Positions 1 through 9,693 of a stretch of 25,544 nucleotides of DNA are shown here, one piece after another. The position numbers and the translations under genes are program-made. Every line of letters starts with the position of its first letter. Position 1 is the stretch's first letter. This DNA comes from Sphaeroforma sirkka. Taxonomy: Eukaryota > Opisthokonta > Ichthyosporea > Ichthyophonida. The notes under the pieces are model-generated. The model saw only the letters and a program-made list of their open reading frames with translations. It searched no databases and was not told the DNA's origin. Location: contig LUCW03002406.1 in assembly GCA_001586965.3 (NCBI GenBank), positions 1 through 25,544 of the forward strand, given 5' to 3'.

Positions 1-513
1 CATGCCTGATACAGTATAAGTGCCTCCATTACGTCGGTACAAAACTCACTACCGTTATCAGAACATAGTACTCGGGAAACCGAAGTCATTAAAGAAGAAC
101 GTGATAGCATAATTCTGCCACTGTTTGTGGACGTTTGTTCGGTATTGCATAAAAGCAAGTTATAGCCCGAAGCCACACATAAGAAATGACAGATGTATAT
201 ACATCGCCAGTATGCTTGGATCGCGGGAGTTTAACCAAATCGACTATGACTCGGCGCATCGGTTGGTCTTCTGTCACACTTTTTTTAGGGGTGCTCAACC
301 GTATCGCTTGATCTGGTTCTTTTCACAATCAGTACAGCGTCGGTATACTTCACGTATGGTTTCTTTCAGCGCCGGGTGATCAAGCCCTGCACGAATAGCC
401 ATTTTATAAGTATGCTCATATGCTCGATGCGTTAAATTATGTATAATTTTAACTCTACTTTCGAGCTCCTCTAAGTCAGTCAGATTCTGCGTAACGCTGG
501 CTGGATGAACCAT
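1..513 (-). pseudogene. pol: Integrase, zinc-finger and start of catalytic core, copy A (broken, cut by window edge)
   Basis: The segment 295-513 carries an HHCC-type zinc-binding N-terminal domain: His residues in HNLTHRAYEH, then YRRCTDCEKNQ. The segment 89-298 continues with VIVDLVKLPRSK.GDVYT, the first Asp of the rve D,D-E core. A further frame at 1-58 reads SDNGSEFCTD, the second Asp box. Frameshifts separate the three parts (near 300, near 93 and near 60). The Glu box and C-terminal domain lie beyond the window. The integrase would insert cDNA into the host genome. A spacer of about 300 bp (514-832) between the Dam-like domain and the zinc finger encodes only broken helical-looking segments. 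Confidence 0.8.
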
Positions 514-832
514 AGTCCTGTTGGAAAGGGCAACCTCAGTATCAGGAGGGTAGAGTCCTGAGATACATAATTGACAACATTGGATTGTTGAAGTATCTTC
601 TTCAGTTGTTTCGCCACTCCTGGCTGTTCTTTAAGCAGCGCTTTAAGTAGTTGAGTGCGAGCTTCAGGTTCTCTTAGAGTTTTGAGTCTTTGATCCATGG
701 CCTTAGCTAGTTCCATGTTTTACGATCTAATGCCGTTTCAATCGGCATTACCTCGACTACAATCTTGTTGGGTGCATGTGTTGTACGAGTCTTGAGCTTT
801 TTGTTCAAACTCTTTAGACTCCTCTAGTTTAG
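514..832 (-). pseudogene. Linker between Dam-like domain and integrase, copy A
   Basis: The open segment 480-716 encodes a charged, probably helical stretch (AMDQRLKTLREPEARTQ, then QPGVAKQLKKILQQ). An upstream frame around 735-840 encodes FLAKLEESKEFEQKAQDS. I recognise no domain. It is most likely a coiled-coil-like linker of the polyprotein, broken by frameshifts. Confidence 0.5.
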
Positions 833-876
833 CTAAGAATTCGGTTGAGGTTTCCACTTAGTGGTACCTGCAGGAC

Positions 877-1285
877 CGATGCGACAAACAATGGTGTGTT
901 TCCAAGGCGTCTTCTTAATAGAATAGGATCCCTGATACAAGAACGTGTCGGTTTCACGGTCGACATAAATAGGTTCGTCTTGAATCATATTAATTAAATC
1001 ACGTATCCATGGGTCGGAGTTACGTAAGGGACAACACAGCGTAATGGTAGATTTAGTAATATTAACATAATTTAACAACTGTGCGATAAGTTGACAAGGT
1101 GGGTTAGCCCACGCATTATGCTTTGATAAGTCAAGCTGAAATGCATCACCTTTAGGATGAGTCAACGACCTATATTCAGAAACCTGTTTGTTATGTTCTG
1201 CGGCAAACATATCAACAGTAAATGGACCCCATCGTGATTGAGCGAGGTTAAACCATTTCTTATTTAGCATCCAATCGGTTGCTAA
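877..1285 (-). pseudogene. Dam (N6-adenine methyltransferase)-like domain fused after RNase H, copy A
   Basis: This is residues about 120-255 of the open segment 833-1642, in the same frame as RNase H. The pattern resembles the phage/DIRS-type Dam family (Pfam 'Dam', PF05869): a Trp start (DWMLNKKWF), WGPFTVDMFAAEHNKQ (fG-ft-D-A-N pattern), a Tyr followed by GDAFQLDL, then AWANPPCQLI, where NPPC stands in for the NPPY/DPPY catalytic motif. A hydrophobic strand plus CCPLRNSDPW follows. The Cys in place of Tyr/Phe/Trp in the catalytic motif suggests it may not methylate. DIRS-group elements are known to carry such a domain after RNase H; finding it in front of a retroviral-type integrase is less usual. 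I have no search result; the call rests on pattern recognition. Confidence 0.6.
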
Positions 1286-1289
1286 TAAC

Positions 1290-1700
1290 TCTTTGACTGT
1301 TTTCTGGTAGTCGGGCACAAGTCGAGAGAGCATGTCAGGAAGATGGTTATGTATTCCTGGAATGTGTGTTATATTAAAAGCGAACTTGGCAATAATGTCA
1401 TGCCAGCGGCTCACCAACTGTGAATCAGGGTTCATATCTTTTAAGTATGTTAAAGACTTTTGATCACAGGCGACAGTAAAGTAACTTCCATAAAGGTAGT
1501 CTTTAAACTGTCTTAGCGCAGTAACTATAGCAAAGAGCTCTTGTTTAACGGTAGGGTAATTCCGTTGACTCTTATTATAACTCTTGCTAAAGAATTGTAT
1601 GTAGCGCGGTTTACCATTTATCGTTTTGGTAAAGCACTCCACCTACCGCTCGATCTGAAGCGTCGGTTGCTACTTGGAATGGGACACCATCCACAGGGTA
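1290..1700 (-). pseudogene. pol: RNase H domain, copy A
   Basis: Gypsy-type RNase H landmarks are visible in order: QVATDASDRAVGG (first Asp, in the frame upstream of a break near 1640), VKQELFAIVTAL (catalytic Glu), YFTVACDQKSLTYL (second Asp), and ITHIPGIHNHLPDMLSR (His and final Asp). The main part is in the 269-residue open segment 833-1642, which continues without a stop into the Dam-like domain. The domain would degrade the RNA strand of the RNA/DNA hybrid. One frameshift near 1640 separates the N-terminal strand from the rest. Confidence 0.85.
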
Positions 1701-1719
1701 CTGCATGATGGGTGCGTCC

Positions 1720-2345
1720 ATTACTTTACTTTTGACTAGTTTAAATGCATCATCACATTCTTTAGTCAAAGCTTTCCCAAGGTCCTTTGTGCAGCCGTAG
1801 GTGACTGAAAGGCTTTAAGTAATGAGAAAGATGCGGTACCGAATCCGAGAAGAAGTTAACAAACCCACACACAGAGTTCACATCTCTTCCAGTAATTGGT
1901 GTTGATAAATCCAACAGAAACTGTTTCTTGCCAGGATCAATTTCTACCCTGCTGCAGATACTTTGTAGCCAAGTAAGTGTATAGTATCTTTAGCAAAAGA
2001 ACACTTGTCTTCGTTAATCTTAAGTTTAGCATGATTAAGTCGCTTTAAGACTTCTTTAACGAGTTTAGCATGTTCATGTGCTGTCTTTGTAAAGATAACT
2101 ATATCATCTAAATAGACTGATACGTTATACGACAGGTCCGCAAATAGTTCCATCATAACTTGTTGGAAGAAAGAAGGTAACATGTGTAAGCCTTCAGGTG
2201 CACCTTTAAACTGGTACTTCTTACCTTGCCAAGTAAAGGAAAAGTATTTCCTATGAGGCTGATATATTTGTAGTTGATGGAATGCAGCTTTTAAGTCTAT
2301 CTTGGAAAAGATAGTCGCACCCTCCATTTTGCGTAGTATCTCGCT
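1720..2345 (-). pseudogene. pol: Reverse transcriptase core, copy A (broken)
   Basis: The open segment 1944-2327 contains the RT motif FSKIDLKAAFHQLQI with the first catalytic Asp, and the YLDD box (SVYLDDIVIFTKT) with the catalytic Asp pair, spaced as in gypsy-type RTs. The connection region after LLGYKVSAAG is shifted by small deletions: copy B reads GVEIDPGKKQF there, and A has lost a C in the CCC run near 1950. Further indels follow near 1800-1850. The RT would copy the element RNA into cDNA in the particle. The breaks make this copy inactive. Confidence 0.85.
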
Positions 2346-3160
2346 TATCTTAGGTAAGGAAAACTATGTTGCGGAATTAGTTTGTTGATTGGCGACAGGT
2401 CTAGTACTACTCTTGTTTTACTAAACGTTCCATCAGATTTATATTGATCGACCGCTAAGAGAGCTAAGTTAACTGGGGTTGCATCATAATTGATTTCAAT
2501 TAGACCCTGTTTTAACCAATCTTCGATTTGGGTTTTGACAACGTCTTTGTGTCTCCAACTCACGTAGTTATGTGAAGGACACTTTAACTTAGAGAAGTCG
2601 ACGTTTGTTAAGTCAAGTCTAACGTACCCATTAGAGAACTTAAACATACACCAGTCAGTTATTGCAATCTTCCTGTTTTGTATAATTAAGTCCATAATTA
2701 TATCGGTGAAGTGCGGAATCATATCCTTTGCTTCACCTTCCGGAGGTTTAGGTATCTTTAACATATTATCATCTGACTGATCTTTATTCGGGTCTAGCCC
2801 ATTAGGCAGACCAGTGAGTGTTATACCTAAACTGAGAAGATCAGTCATACCTATAATTAAATCGTATTTCTGAGACATGTCAGTAACGATTAGGTGAGTC
2901 TTCACTTCTCTTCTATCTGACAGCATTATGTGTGCATAGTCAATGGCTTGTTCGCAAGTAGTAACTTTGCCATTTCCCAAGATTAAATCAGTTGTTTCGT
3001 TATGGACAGCCATATCTGTAGCGTAGGCTACTCGGCATGAATAGCAGAGACTTCAGCCCCTGGATCAAATAGTGCCATAACTTTTTTCTCCATTTACGAA
3101 AACTGTTTGAAAGATACGTTCATCTCCTTTGGTATAGATTTTTATTGAACATTTTCTCAT
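2345..3160 (-). pseudogene. pol: Aspartic protease and start of reverse transcriptase, copy A (broken)
   Basis: The retropepsin active site reads LFDPGAEVSAI, a D-x-G-A motif with Pro in place of the usual Ser/Thr. It is followed by a hydrophobic flap/hinge region, LILGNGKVTTCEQAIDYAH, and by a second conserved stretch ending DLIIGMTDLLSLG. The frame then runs without interruption into the N-terminal RT region (ITDWCMFKFSNGYVRLDL) and the RT motif VVLDLSPINKLIPQ. Two breaks are visible against copy B: an extra A in the run near 3090, just upstream of the active site, and one near 2360 that separates this part from the rest of RT. The protease would process the Gag-Pol polyprotein. Confidence 0.8.
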
Positions 3161-3189
3161 AATCTTGCTCTAGTGCGCACATATGGTAC

Positions 3190-5229
3190 TGTCAGTGCTT
3201 AACTTTGGACGTCTGGTAAGTCCTTGCAATCCTCTTTGTGCCAACCGTTAGTACCCTTGCAAGTAGCACACTCTTTCATATAGTGTCCAAAATCTGGCTT
3301 GCCTGGTGCACACTTAACAGGGTCGTGTCTACCATTCCACTTGCCATTACGTTTTGTGAGGTTGTAACCACACTTCTTGCAAGGCGCTCTCACCTTCTTA
3401 TCACCTTTCGGTTCGGTAGAAGTAGAGCCAGTACCCCCCTCAGTAGTAGTGCGAGGTTTCTTAGTACTACGCGCAGTATTAGTCTCTACTGCGTTTCGCT
3501 TAGTGGGCTGGGTGTAGCTCGTGGTACTAAGTACTCTAGTAGAGGAATTGGTATGCTTGTGTACTATCTTCTCAAAGACAGACCAAGGCATAGATCGCAA
3601 ATCACCATAGGCGATGATGTCATCATTGACTTTCTTAAAGAGGTTAGCTCCCAGAGTCTCCATCATCTGACAAATTAATAAATATTCGCCAGTATAGGTA
3701 CGACCACCCATCCGTGTATTCATATGTGTCATATGAGCTAGAGCACCTCGAATAGTGGTATCGTTCGCAAAGAACTTGCGAGAGACTCTAGAAGTTCACG
3801 GTCACGTGCATCTTCAAAAAAAAGGTGTTAAGTATATTATCACGCAACTGGTGCCAGGGTAGGGCTTTCCAGTTGGGCTCATGAGCCTTCAAGATAGTTC
3901 GCCATTCACCTGGCTCACAGAAATGAATAAAGGCATTCATCATCTGCTTATCCCTAAGGCTGGCAGACTCCTTAAGTTGGTCGAAGGCCTTTCAGTGTCT
4001 CCACTGTACTCTCATTAGTAGAGAAATCGACCTCAGCCTGCGCGTTACCTAGCTGCTTTATAAAGCTTGGTTCTAAGTGTTCACGAGGCTCATGCTCAGT
4101 GCTACGGGCTGCTAGTGCCAAGATGGTGTCTATTTCCTTTCTCTTGTTATCGATTAGATAGCGAATGTTATCCGCTTTCCTATCGTCAAGGTCAGAGTCA
4201 TTCAATAGACGGTCCTCAAGGACTTGCATACCAGAGCGTAATAGCCTGAGACGAGTATGTCTGGTTCTCACTTCCTCATCCTCAGGATTAGAGCGGGAAC
4301 TCTCTAACGAGGTACTGGTGTAGCGATTGCCAAAATCGTGATTACCAGGGTTAGTTGGCAAATGAGGGTCGATATTACGAGGATGGTAAGCCTCATCGAG
4401 TTCCATACGATCATATCCTCTGACAGGGTTAGGTTTGTCAAGAGGATGGTCGATGGTAGCATCAGAGCTATAGAGATTAAATTTTGAAATATTATCTCTC
4501 TCGCCAGTGGTAGTCTTAGTGGTAAACATACTGGCTGGTAAACCAGTAGGTCTCGGGTTCGAAACCCGGCCCGAATTTTTTTCTTCTTCGGTATAGGAAG
4601 AATATCAGCCAAGTGGGACACGATAGAGGGGTCCACAACTGCTGCTGCCGCTAGCTCCTTCAAGAGCGCTTCAGTGCGGTTCAATTGGCGTTGAGATTGA
4701 GAGGATCCAGCCACTCGTTGTCGAGTTATGGCGTCCTCAGCTTCGGCCCCAAGATTTGAGCTGAATGGAATGGCTTCTCCATCGATGGCGAAACCGAAAT
4801 TTTCGGACAGGTCCAATACTTCCTTTTCACGCCGGATTTGTGCTGGAGTGTCCTTTAGATGTGGAGTTATAATGCCCCCGACATTCGTATCCACGAATTT
4901 TCCAGCCTTTCGACGTTTATCCCCAATATTTGACGGCACGTGGTCAGGGGGGGCAAGCTGGGGTCCTGAGCTTCACTCCTAGGTGATACACGGACGCTGG
5001 CGAGCCTTTCCGCGGTAGTAGATACCTCTTCTTCCAAGGCTTTAGGATCCGACGAGTCATCCTCAGAATAATCCTCTGTACCAACCTCAGAATTTGCTTC
5101 CCCAACAGTATCCTCGGCAGGCTCAACTCCAGACAGGCTAGGTGTTTCCACAGGGACCTCAGGAACCTCGGCAGGCTTAGCAGGCTTAGAGCTAGCGGCT
5201 CCCTTGCCTTTAGAAGTACCCTTAGCCAT
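3190..5229 (-). pseudogene. gag: Degraded gag of copy A
   Basis: The start codon is at 5229 (M-A-K-G-T-S-K-G...), and the alignable gag of copy B starts at the equivalent ATG. The N-terminal part is low-complexity and acidic, followed by helical segments such as LLKELAAAAVVDPS. The C-terminal part has two Cys/His clusters, one beginning CKKCGYN and one CATCKGTNGWHKEDC, as expected for a nucleic-acid-binding gag tail. Open segments lie at 4867-5229, 4304-4939, 3972-4529 and 3199-3732 in different frames. At least one break (near 3990) is a single-base insertion relative to copy B. The change of frame at about 4580 is shared with copy B and may be a real -1 frameshift site. Gag of such elements forms the particle shell and packages the RNA. 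Confidence 0.75.
4515..4583 (+). other. tRNA-like segment with T-run, antisense to gag of copy A
   Basis: On the plus strand there is a tRNA T-arm-like stretch, GGGTTCGAAACCC (4554-4566), that matches the Pol III B-box consensus exactly. It is preceded by an AGGTC variable-loop-like stretch, by an anticodon-arm-like hairpin ACTGG...CCAGT (4529-4546), and by a D-arm/A-box-like stretch around 4507-4525. A run of seven T at 4576-4582 follows, as a Pol III terminator would. The 5' acceptor strand does not pair with the 3' side, and the anticodon loop would be eight nucleotides, so it is not a functional tRNA gene. It could be a tRNA-derived SINE remnant or a chance resemblance within coding sequence. 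Confidence 0.35.
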
Positions 5230-5902
5230 AGTAATTGCTGGATAGTAAATTGATGTCAGACAGTCTAGAAGCAGTACACTACTGTAACTACTATATAACT
5301 GAAAAATATGTAAACTTCGATGGAAATTACTAGGTTTCAAACTATATTAAACTAAAATACAATTTAGTCAGTTAGGATTTAGCAGTGGTAGCTTGTGTAA
5401 GAATGATCGGGACTGCCTCTTGTTAAGAGCCTAAATATCCTCGATCACACAGGGCGTACCTCTAGCTGTTCTTTATTGAATAATTTTCACTAGAAGTACT
5501 AAATGTTCATGACCACTTGCCTAATTTGTAAATAGACATAATAACGTAAGTCACGTTAATACATTAGCTGATATAAATAAAGTTCCATCTGAAGAAAAGT
5601 TAAAAAAAGAAAAAGACTTATTGGATTTTGGAGATTGGCGGGAGGACCAAAATCTATAAGTAGTAGTTCGGAGATTATAAAATTTAGTTTATAATATCCT
5701 ACATCTACTAATGTCTCAAATAGGTCCAAGTAGATGAGTCATACCAAATACTCAGGCTATTGGAGCCATCAAAGTGAATTTAGAACACTTTGGAAATATT
5801 GGAAAAAGAGCTTGTACTAATTATTTAAAATACAAATAAAAACCAATGTATTATCTCAATTGATCTTGATATTTTAGACTGACCGGAGGCCGTATTTCTA
5901 CA
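5230..5902 (-). repeat. 5' LTR plus untranslated leader of copy A
   Basis: This stretch is closely similar to 9694-10643, the equivalent part of copy B, and the similarity ends at the same TGTAGAAAT start in both. An AATAAA (complement of 5472-5477) lies in the LTR and could be its polyadenylation signal. The internal end of the LTR and the primer-binding site cannot be fixed because no 3' LTR is present; no obvious TGG-starting primer site was found. The leader is about 110 bp shorter next to gag than in copy B, and it has one copy of a 164-bp segment that is doubled in B. Confidence 0.65.
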
Positions 5903-6190
5903 CATGCCAGCGGCTCACTAACTGTAAATCAGGGTTCGTGTCTTTAAAATATGTTAGACTTTTGATCACAGGCGACAGTGAAGTAACTTCCATAAAGGTA
6001 GTCTTTAAATTGTCTTAGCGCAGTAGCTATAGCAAGGAGCTCTTGTTTAACGGTAGGGTAATTCCGTTGAATCTTATTATAACTCTTGCTAAAGAATTAT
6101 ATGTAACGTGGTTTATCATTTATCGTTTGGTATAGCACTCCACCTACCGCTCGGTCTAAAGCGTCGGCTGCTACTTGAATTGGGACGCCA
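5903..6190 (-). pseudogene. pol: RNase H fragment of copy B
   Basis: Broken frames encode the same RNase H segments as copy A (QELLAIATALRQFKDYL, then VACDQKS), ending at 5903 in the stretch equivalent to LVSRWHD. Similarity to the element stops exactly where the LTR of copy A starts. Confidence 0.75.
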
Positions 6191-7686
6191 TCCACCAGGG
6201 TATTGCATAATGGGTGCGTCCATCACTTTACTTTTGACTAGCTTGAATGCATCATCACATTCTTTAGTCCAGAGCTTTCCCAAAGGTCCTTTGTGCAGCC
6301 GTAGATGACTGAAAGGCTTTAAGTATTGAGAAAGTTGAGGTACCAAATCTGAGAAGAAGTTAACAACCCCACACACAGAGTTCACATCTCTTCCAGTAAT
6401 CGGTGTTGATAAATCCAACAGAAATTGTTTCTTGCCAGGATCAATTTCTACCCCTGCTGCAGATACCTTGTAACCAAGTAAGTGTATAGTACCTTTAGCA
6501 AAAGAACACTTGTCCTCGTTCATCTTAAGTTTGACATGGTTTAGTCGCTTTAAGACTTCTTTGACGAGTTTAGCATGTTCATGTACTGTCTTTGTAAAGA
6601 TAACTATATCATCTAAATATACTGATACGTTATCCAACAGGTCCGCAAATAGTTCCATCATAACTTGTTGGAAGAAAGAAGATAATATGTGTAAGCCTTC
6701 AGGTGCACCTTCAAACTGGTACTCCTTACCTTGCCAAGTAAAGGAAAAGTATTTCCTATGCGGCTCATATATTTGTAATTGATGAAATGCAGCTTTTAAG
6801 TCTACCTTGGAACAGATAGTCGCATCTTCCATTTTGCGTAGTATCTCGCTTATCTTTGGTAAGGGAAAACTATGTTGCGGAATTAGTTTGTTGATTGGCG
6901 ACAGGTCTAATACTACTCTTGTTTTACTAAACGTTCCATCAGATTTATATTGATCGACCGCTAAGAGAGCTAAGTTAACTAGGGTTGCATCATAATTGAT
7001 TTCAATTAGACCCTGTTTTGACCAATCTTCAATTTGGGTTTTGACAACGTCTTTGTGTCTCCAACTCACGTAGTTATGTGAAGGACACTTTAACTTAGAG
7101 AAGTCGAATTTTGTTAAGTCAAGCTTAACGTGCCCGTTAGAGAACTTAAACATACACCAGTCAGTTATTGCAATCTTTCTGTTTTGTATAATTAAGTCCA
7201 TAATTATATCGGTAAAGTACGAATCACATCTTTTGCTTCACCTTCCGGAGATTTAGGTATCTTTAACATGTTATCATCTGACTGATCTTTATTTGGGTCT
7301 AGCCCATTAGGCAGACCAGTGAGAGTTACACCTAAACTGAGAAGATCAGTCATACCTATAATTAAATCGTATTTTTGAGACATGTCAGTAACGATTAGGT
7401 GAGTCTTTACTTCTCTTCTATCTGACAACATTATGTGTACATAGTCAATGGCTTCTTCGCAAGTGGTAACTTTGCCATTTCCCAAGATTAAATTAATTGT
7501 TTCGTTATGGATAGCCATATCTGCAGCGTAGGCTACTCGGTGTGAGATAGCAGAGACTTCAGCCCCTGGATCAAAAAGTGCTATAGCTTTTTCTCCATTT
7601 ACATAAACGGTTTGAAACATACGTTCATCTCCTTTGGTATAGATTTTATTGAACTTTTTCTCATAATCTTGATCTAGTGCACACAT
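6116..7686 (-). pseudogene. pol: Protease and reverse transcriptase of copy B (one frameshift)
   Basis: The first open part, 7204-7686, starts at ATG 7686 (MCALDQDYEKK). It carries the retropepsin site ALFDPGAEVSAIS and the region up to GMTDLLSLGVTL. The second part, 6116-7201, has 361 residues with the RT first Asp in SKVDLKAAFHQ (about residue 134), the YLDD box at about residues 195-198, and the connection region up to KLWTKECDDAFKLV. The two parts are out of frame by a small deletion near 7205; copy A is uninterrupted at the same place. A frameshift near 6190, within the start of RNase H (GGWRPN), ends the second part. This is the longest surviving pol segment in the window. Confidence 0.85.
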
Positions 7687-7698
7687 ATAGAGCTGTCA

Positions 7699-9693
7699 GT
7701 GCTTAACTTGGAAGTGCGGCATGTCCTTGCAATCATCTTTGTGCCAACCGTTAGTACCCTTGCAAGTAGTACACTCTTTCATATAGTGCCCAAAGTTTGG
7801 CTTGTCTGGTGCACACTTAACAGAGTCGTGTTTACCATTCCACTTGTCATCACGTTTAGTGAGGTTGTAACCACACTTCTTGCAAGGTGCTCTCTCCTTC
7901 CTTTCACCCTTTGGTTCAGTAGAAGTAGAGCCTTTACCACCTCCAGCAGTAGTGCGAGGTTTCTTAGTATTACGCGCAGTGTTATTCTCTATTGCAGTAG
8001 GCTTAGCGGGCTGGGTAAAGCTCGAGGTACTAAGTACTCTAGTAGATGGTTTGGTATGCTTTTGAACTATCTTTCAAAGACAGACCAAGGCATAGATCGC
8101 AAATCACCATAGGCGATAAAATTAAAGAGGATAGCTCCCAGAGTCTCCATCATCTGGCAAATTAATAAATACTCGCCAGTATAGGTACGACCTCCCATCC
8201 GAGTGTTCATATGTGTCATATGAGCTAGAGCACCTCAGATAGTAGTATCAGTCGCAAAGGACTTGCGAGACTCGAAGTTCACGGTCACGTGCATCTTCAA
8301 AGAAGGCATTAAGTATATTCTCATGCAACTGGCGCCAGGGTAGGGCTTTCCAGTTGGACTCATAGGCCTTCAAGATAGTTCTCCATTCCTCTGACTCACA
8401 GAAATGAACAAAGGCATTCATCATCTGCTTATCTTTAAGGCTGGCAGACTCCTTAAGCTGGTCAAAGGTCTTCAGTGTCTCCACTGTACTCTCATTAGTA
8501 GAGAAATCGACCTCAGCCTTCGCGTTACCTAGCTGCTTTATAAAGCTTGGTTCGAAGCGTTCACGAGGTTCACGCTCAGTGCTACGGGCTGCTAGTGCCA
8601 AGATGGTGTCTATTTCCTTTTTCTTGTTATCGATTAGATAGCGAATGTTATCCGCTTTTTTATCGTCAAGGTCAGAGTCGTTCAATAGACGGTCCTCAAG
8701 GACTTGCATACCAGAACGTAATGGCCTGAGACGTTGTTGTCTGATTCTCACTTCCTCGTCTTCAGTGCTAGAGTGGGTACTCTCTTGTGAGGTACTGGTA
8801 TAACGATTACCAAAGTCGTGATTACCAGGGTTAGATGGTAAATGAGGATCGATTTTATGAGGGTGGTAAGCCTCATCGATCTCCATACGATCATAGCCTC
8901 GGACAGGGTAAGGTTTGTCGAGAGGGTGGTCGATTGTAGCTTCCGAGCTATAGAGATTAAATCTTAAGGTTGTACCCACTTCACCAGCGGTAAGTGGCTC
9001 AGTGGTGAACCTATTGGCTGGTGAACCAGAGGGCCTCAAGATCGAACCCCGGCTCGGAATAACGGAATTTTTTTTTTCGGTATAGGAAGAATATCGGCCA
9101 CGTGGGATAAGATCGAAGGGTCAGAAACTGTGGCAGCGGCTAGCTCCTTTAAAAGCTCATCTTTGCGGTTCAAATGACGTCGAGATTGAGAAGATCCAAC
9201 CACTCGTTGTTGAGTTATGGCGTCCCCAACATTTGCGTCTTCCGCCCCAACATTCGGTGGCGAGGCATTCAGTGGCGAGGCATGCAATGAAATTTCACGA
9301 AATGGAACGCCGCCATCTTTGTTGATAGCTGGATTGGGCTGACTTTCAGTAGTAATAAACTGTCGATCTCGAGACGATTCCTCCACTTGTTCAGAAGGTA
9401 TAGCATTTCCAGTATCTGACTTTTCGCGGTCAGATGGCAAGCTGATGCCCTGGGCTGCACTACAAGGAGACACACGGACGCTGGCGAGCCTTTCCGCGGC
9501 AGTTGAGACCTCCTCTTCCAAGGCTTTAGGGTCCGACGAGTCATGAACCAAGCTCAGAAACGGCGTCCCCTACAGCTTCAGCGGCAGGCTCAGTACCAGA
9601 CGGACCAGTGTCCCCAGTAACCTCAGGAACCTCAACAGGCTTAGCAGGCTTAGAGCTGGCGGCTCCCTTGCCTTTAGAATTTTCTTTAGCCAT
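7699..9693 (-). pseudogene. gag: Degraded gag of copy B
   Basis: The start is ATG at 9693 (M-A-K-E-N-S-K-G...). Open segments lie at 9036-9551 (acidic N-terminal part through LLKELAAATVSDPSIL) and 8248-9039 (FNLYSSEATIDHPLDKPYPV through helical capsid-like sequence). The C-terminal Cys/His region (CKKCGYN... and CTTCKGTNGWHKDDC) lies at about 7725-7900. As in copy A, the first part ends in a poly(A) run (IPKKK) and the second part continues in the -1 frame. Other breaks, near 9540, 8245 and 8100, are ordinary decay. Gag ends with a TGA (7696-7698) that is in the same frame as the following pol ATG at 7686. Confidence 0.75.
8988..9078 (+). other. tRNA-like segment with T-run, antisense to gag of copy B
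   Basis: This is the counterpart of the segment at 4515-4583. The plus strand carries TGGCTCAGTGG (8995-9005), which fits the Pol III A-box consensus. About 35-40 bp later comes AGATCGAACCCC, a B-box with two mismatches, and then a run of ten T at 9068-9077. A hairpin CTGG/CCAG sits where an anticodon arm would be. Acceptor-stem pairing is absent. Presence in both copies shows it predates their divergence. Confidence 0.35.

Larger units (their letters stand above)
1..5902 (-). mobile_element. Ty3/gypsy-type LTR retrotransposon, copy A (5' LTR to integrase, 3' end outside window)
   Basis: Read on the minus strand, the order is LTR/leader (5902 to 5230), gag (from ATG 5229), aspartic protease, reverse transcriptase, RNase H, a Dam-like domain, then an integrase zinc finger and catalytic core that runs off the window at position 1. 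RT before RNase H before integrase is the Ty3/gypsy order. The element starts with TGTAGAAATACGG, which fits an LTR beginning with TG. The right edge abuts the interior of copy B at 5903, so A probably inserted into B. Many 1-nt frameshifts break gag, protease, RT and integrase, so this copy is not coding-competent. The 3' LTR is not in view, so LTR length, target-site duplication and age cannot be measured here. Confidence 0.88.

Noticed and set aside
1..6. CATGCC at the window start equals the bases at the A/B junction (5903), possibly a target duplication
   Set aside because: At position 1 these bases are inside the integrase reading frame of copy A, so the match is chance.
3238..3678. Plus-strand open frame of 146 residues
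   Set aside because: It is the reverse shadow of the gag C-terminus of copy A; the same shadow appears at 7699-8112 in copy B.
8941..9060. TTCCGAGC at 8941 pairs with GCTCGGAA at 9052-9059 as if a tRNA acceptor stem
   Set aside because: The span is too long for a tRNA, the pairing is absent in copy A, and the 5' arm lies in conserved gag codons.
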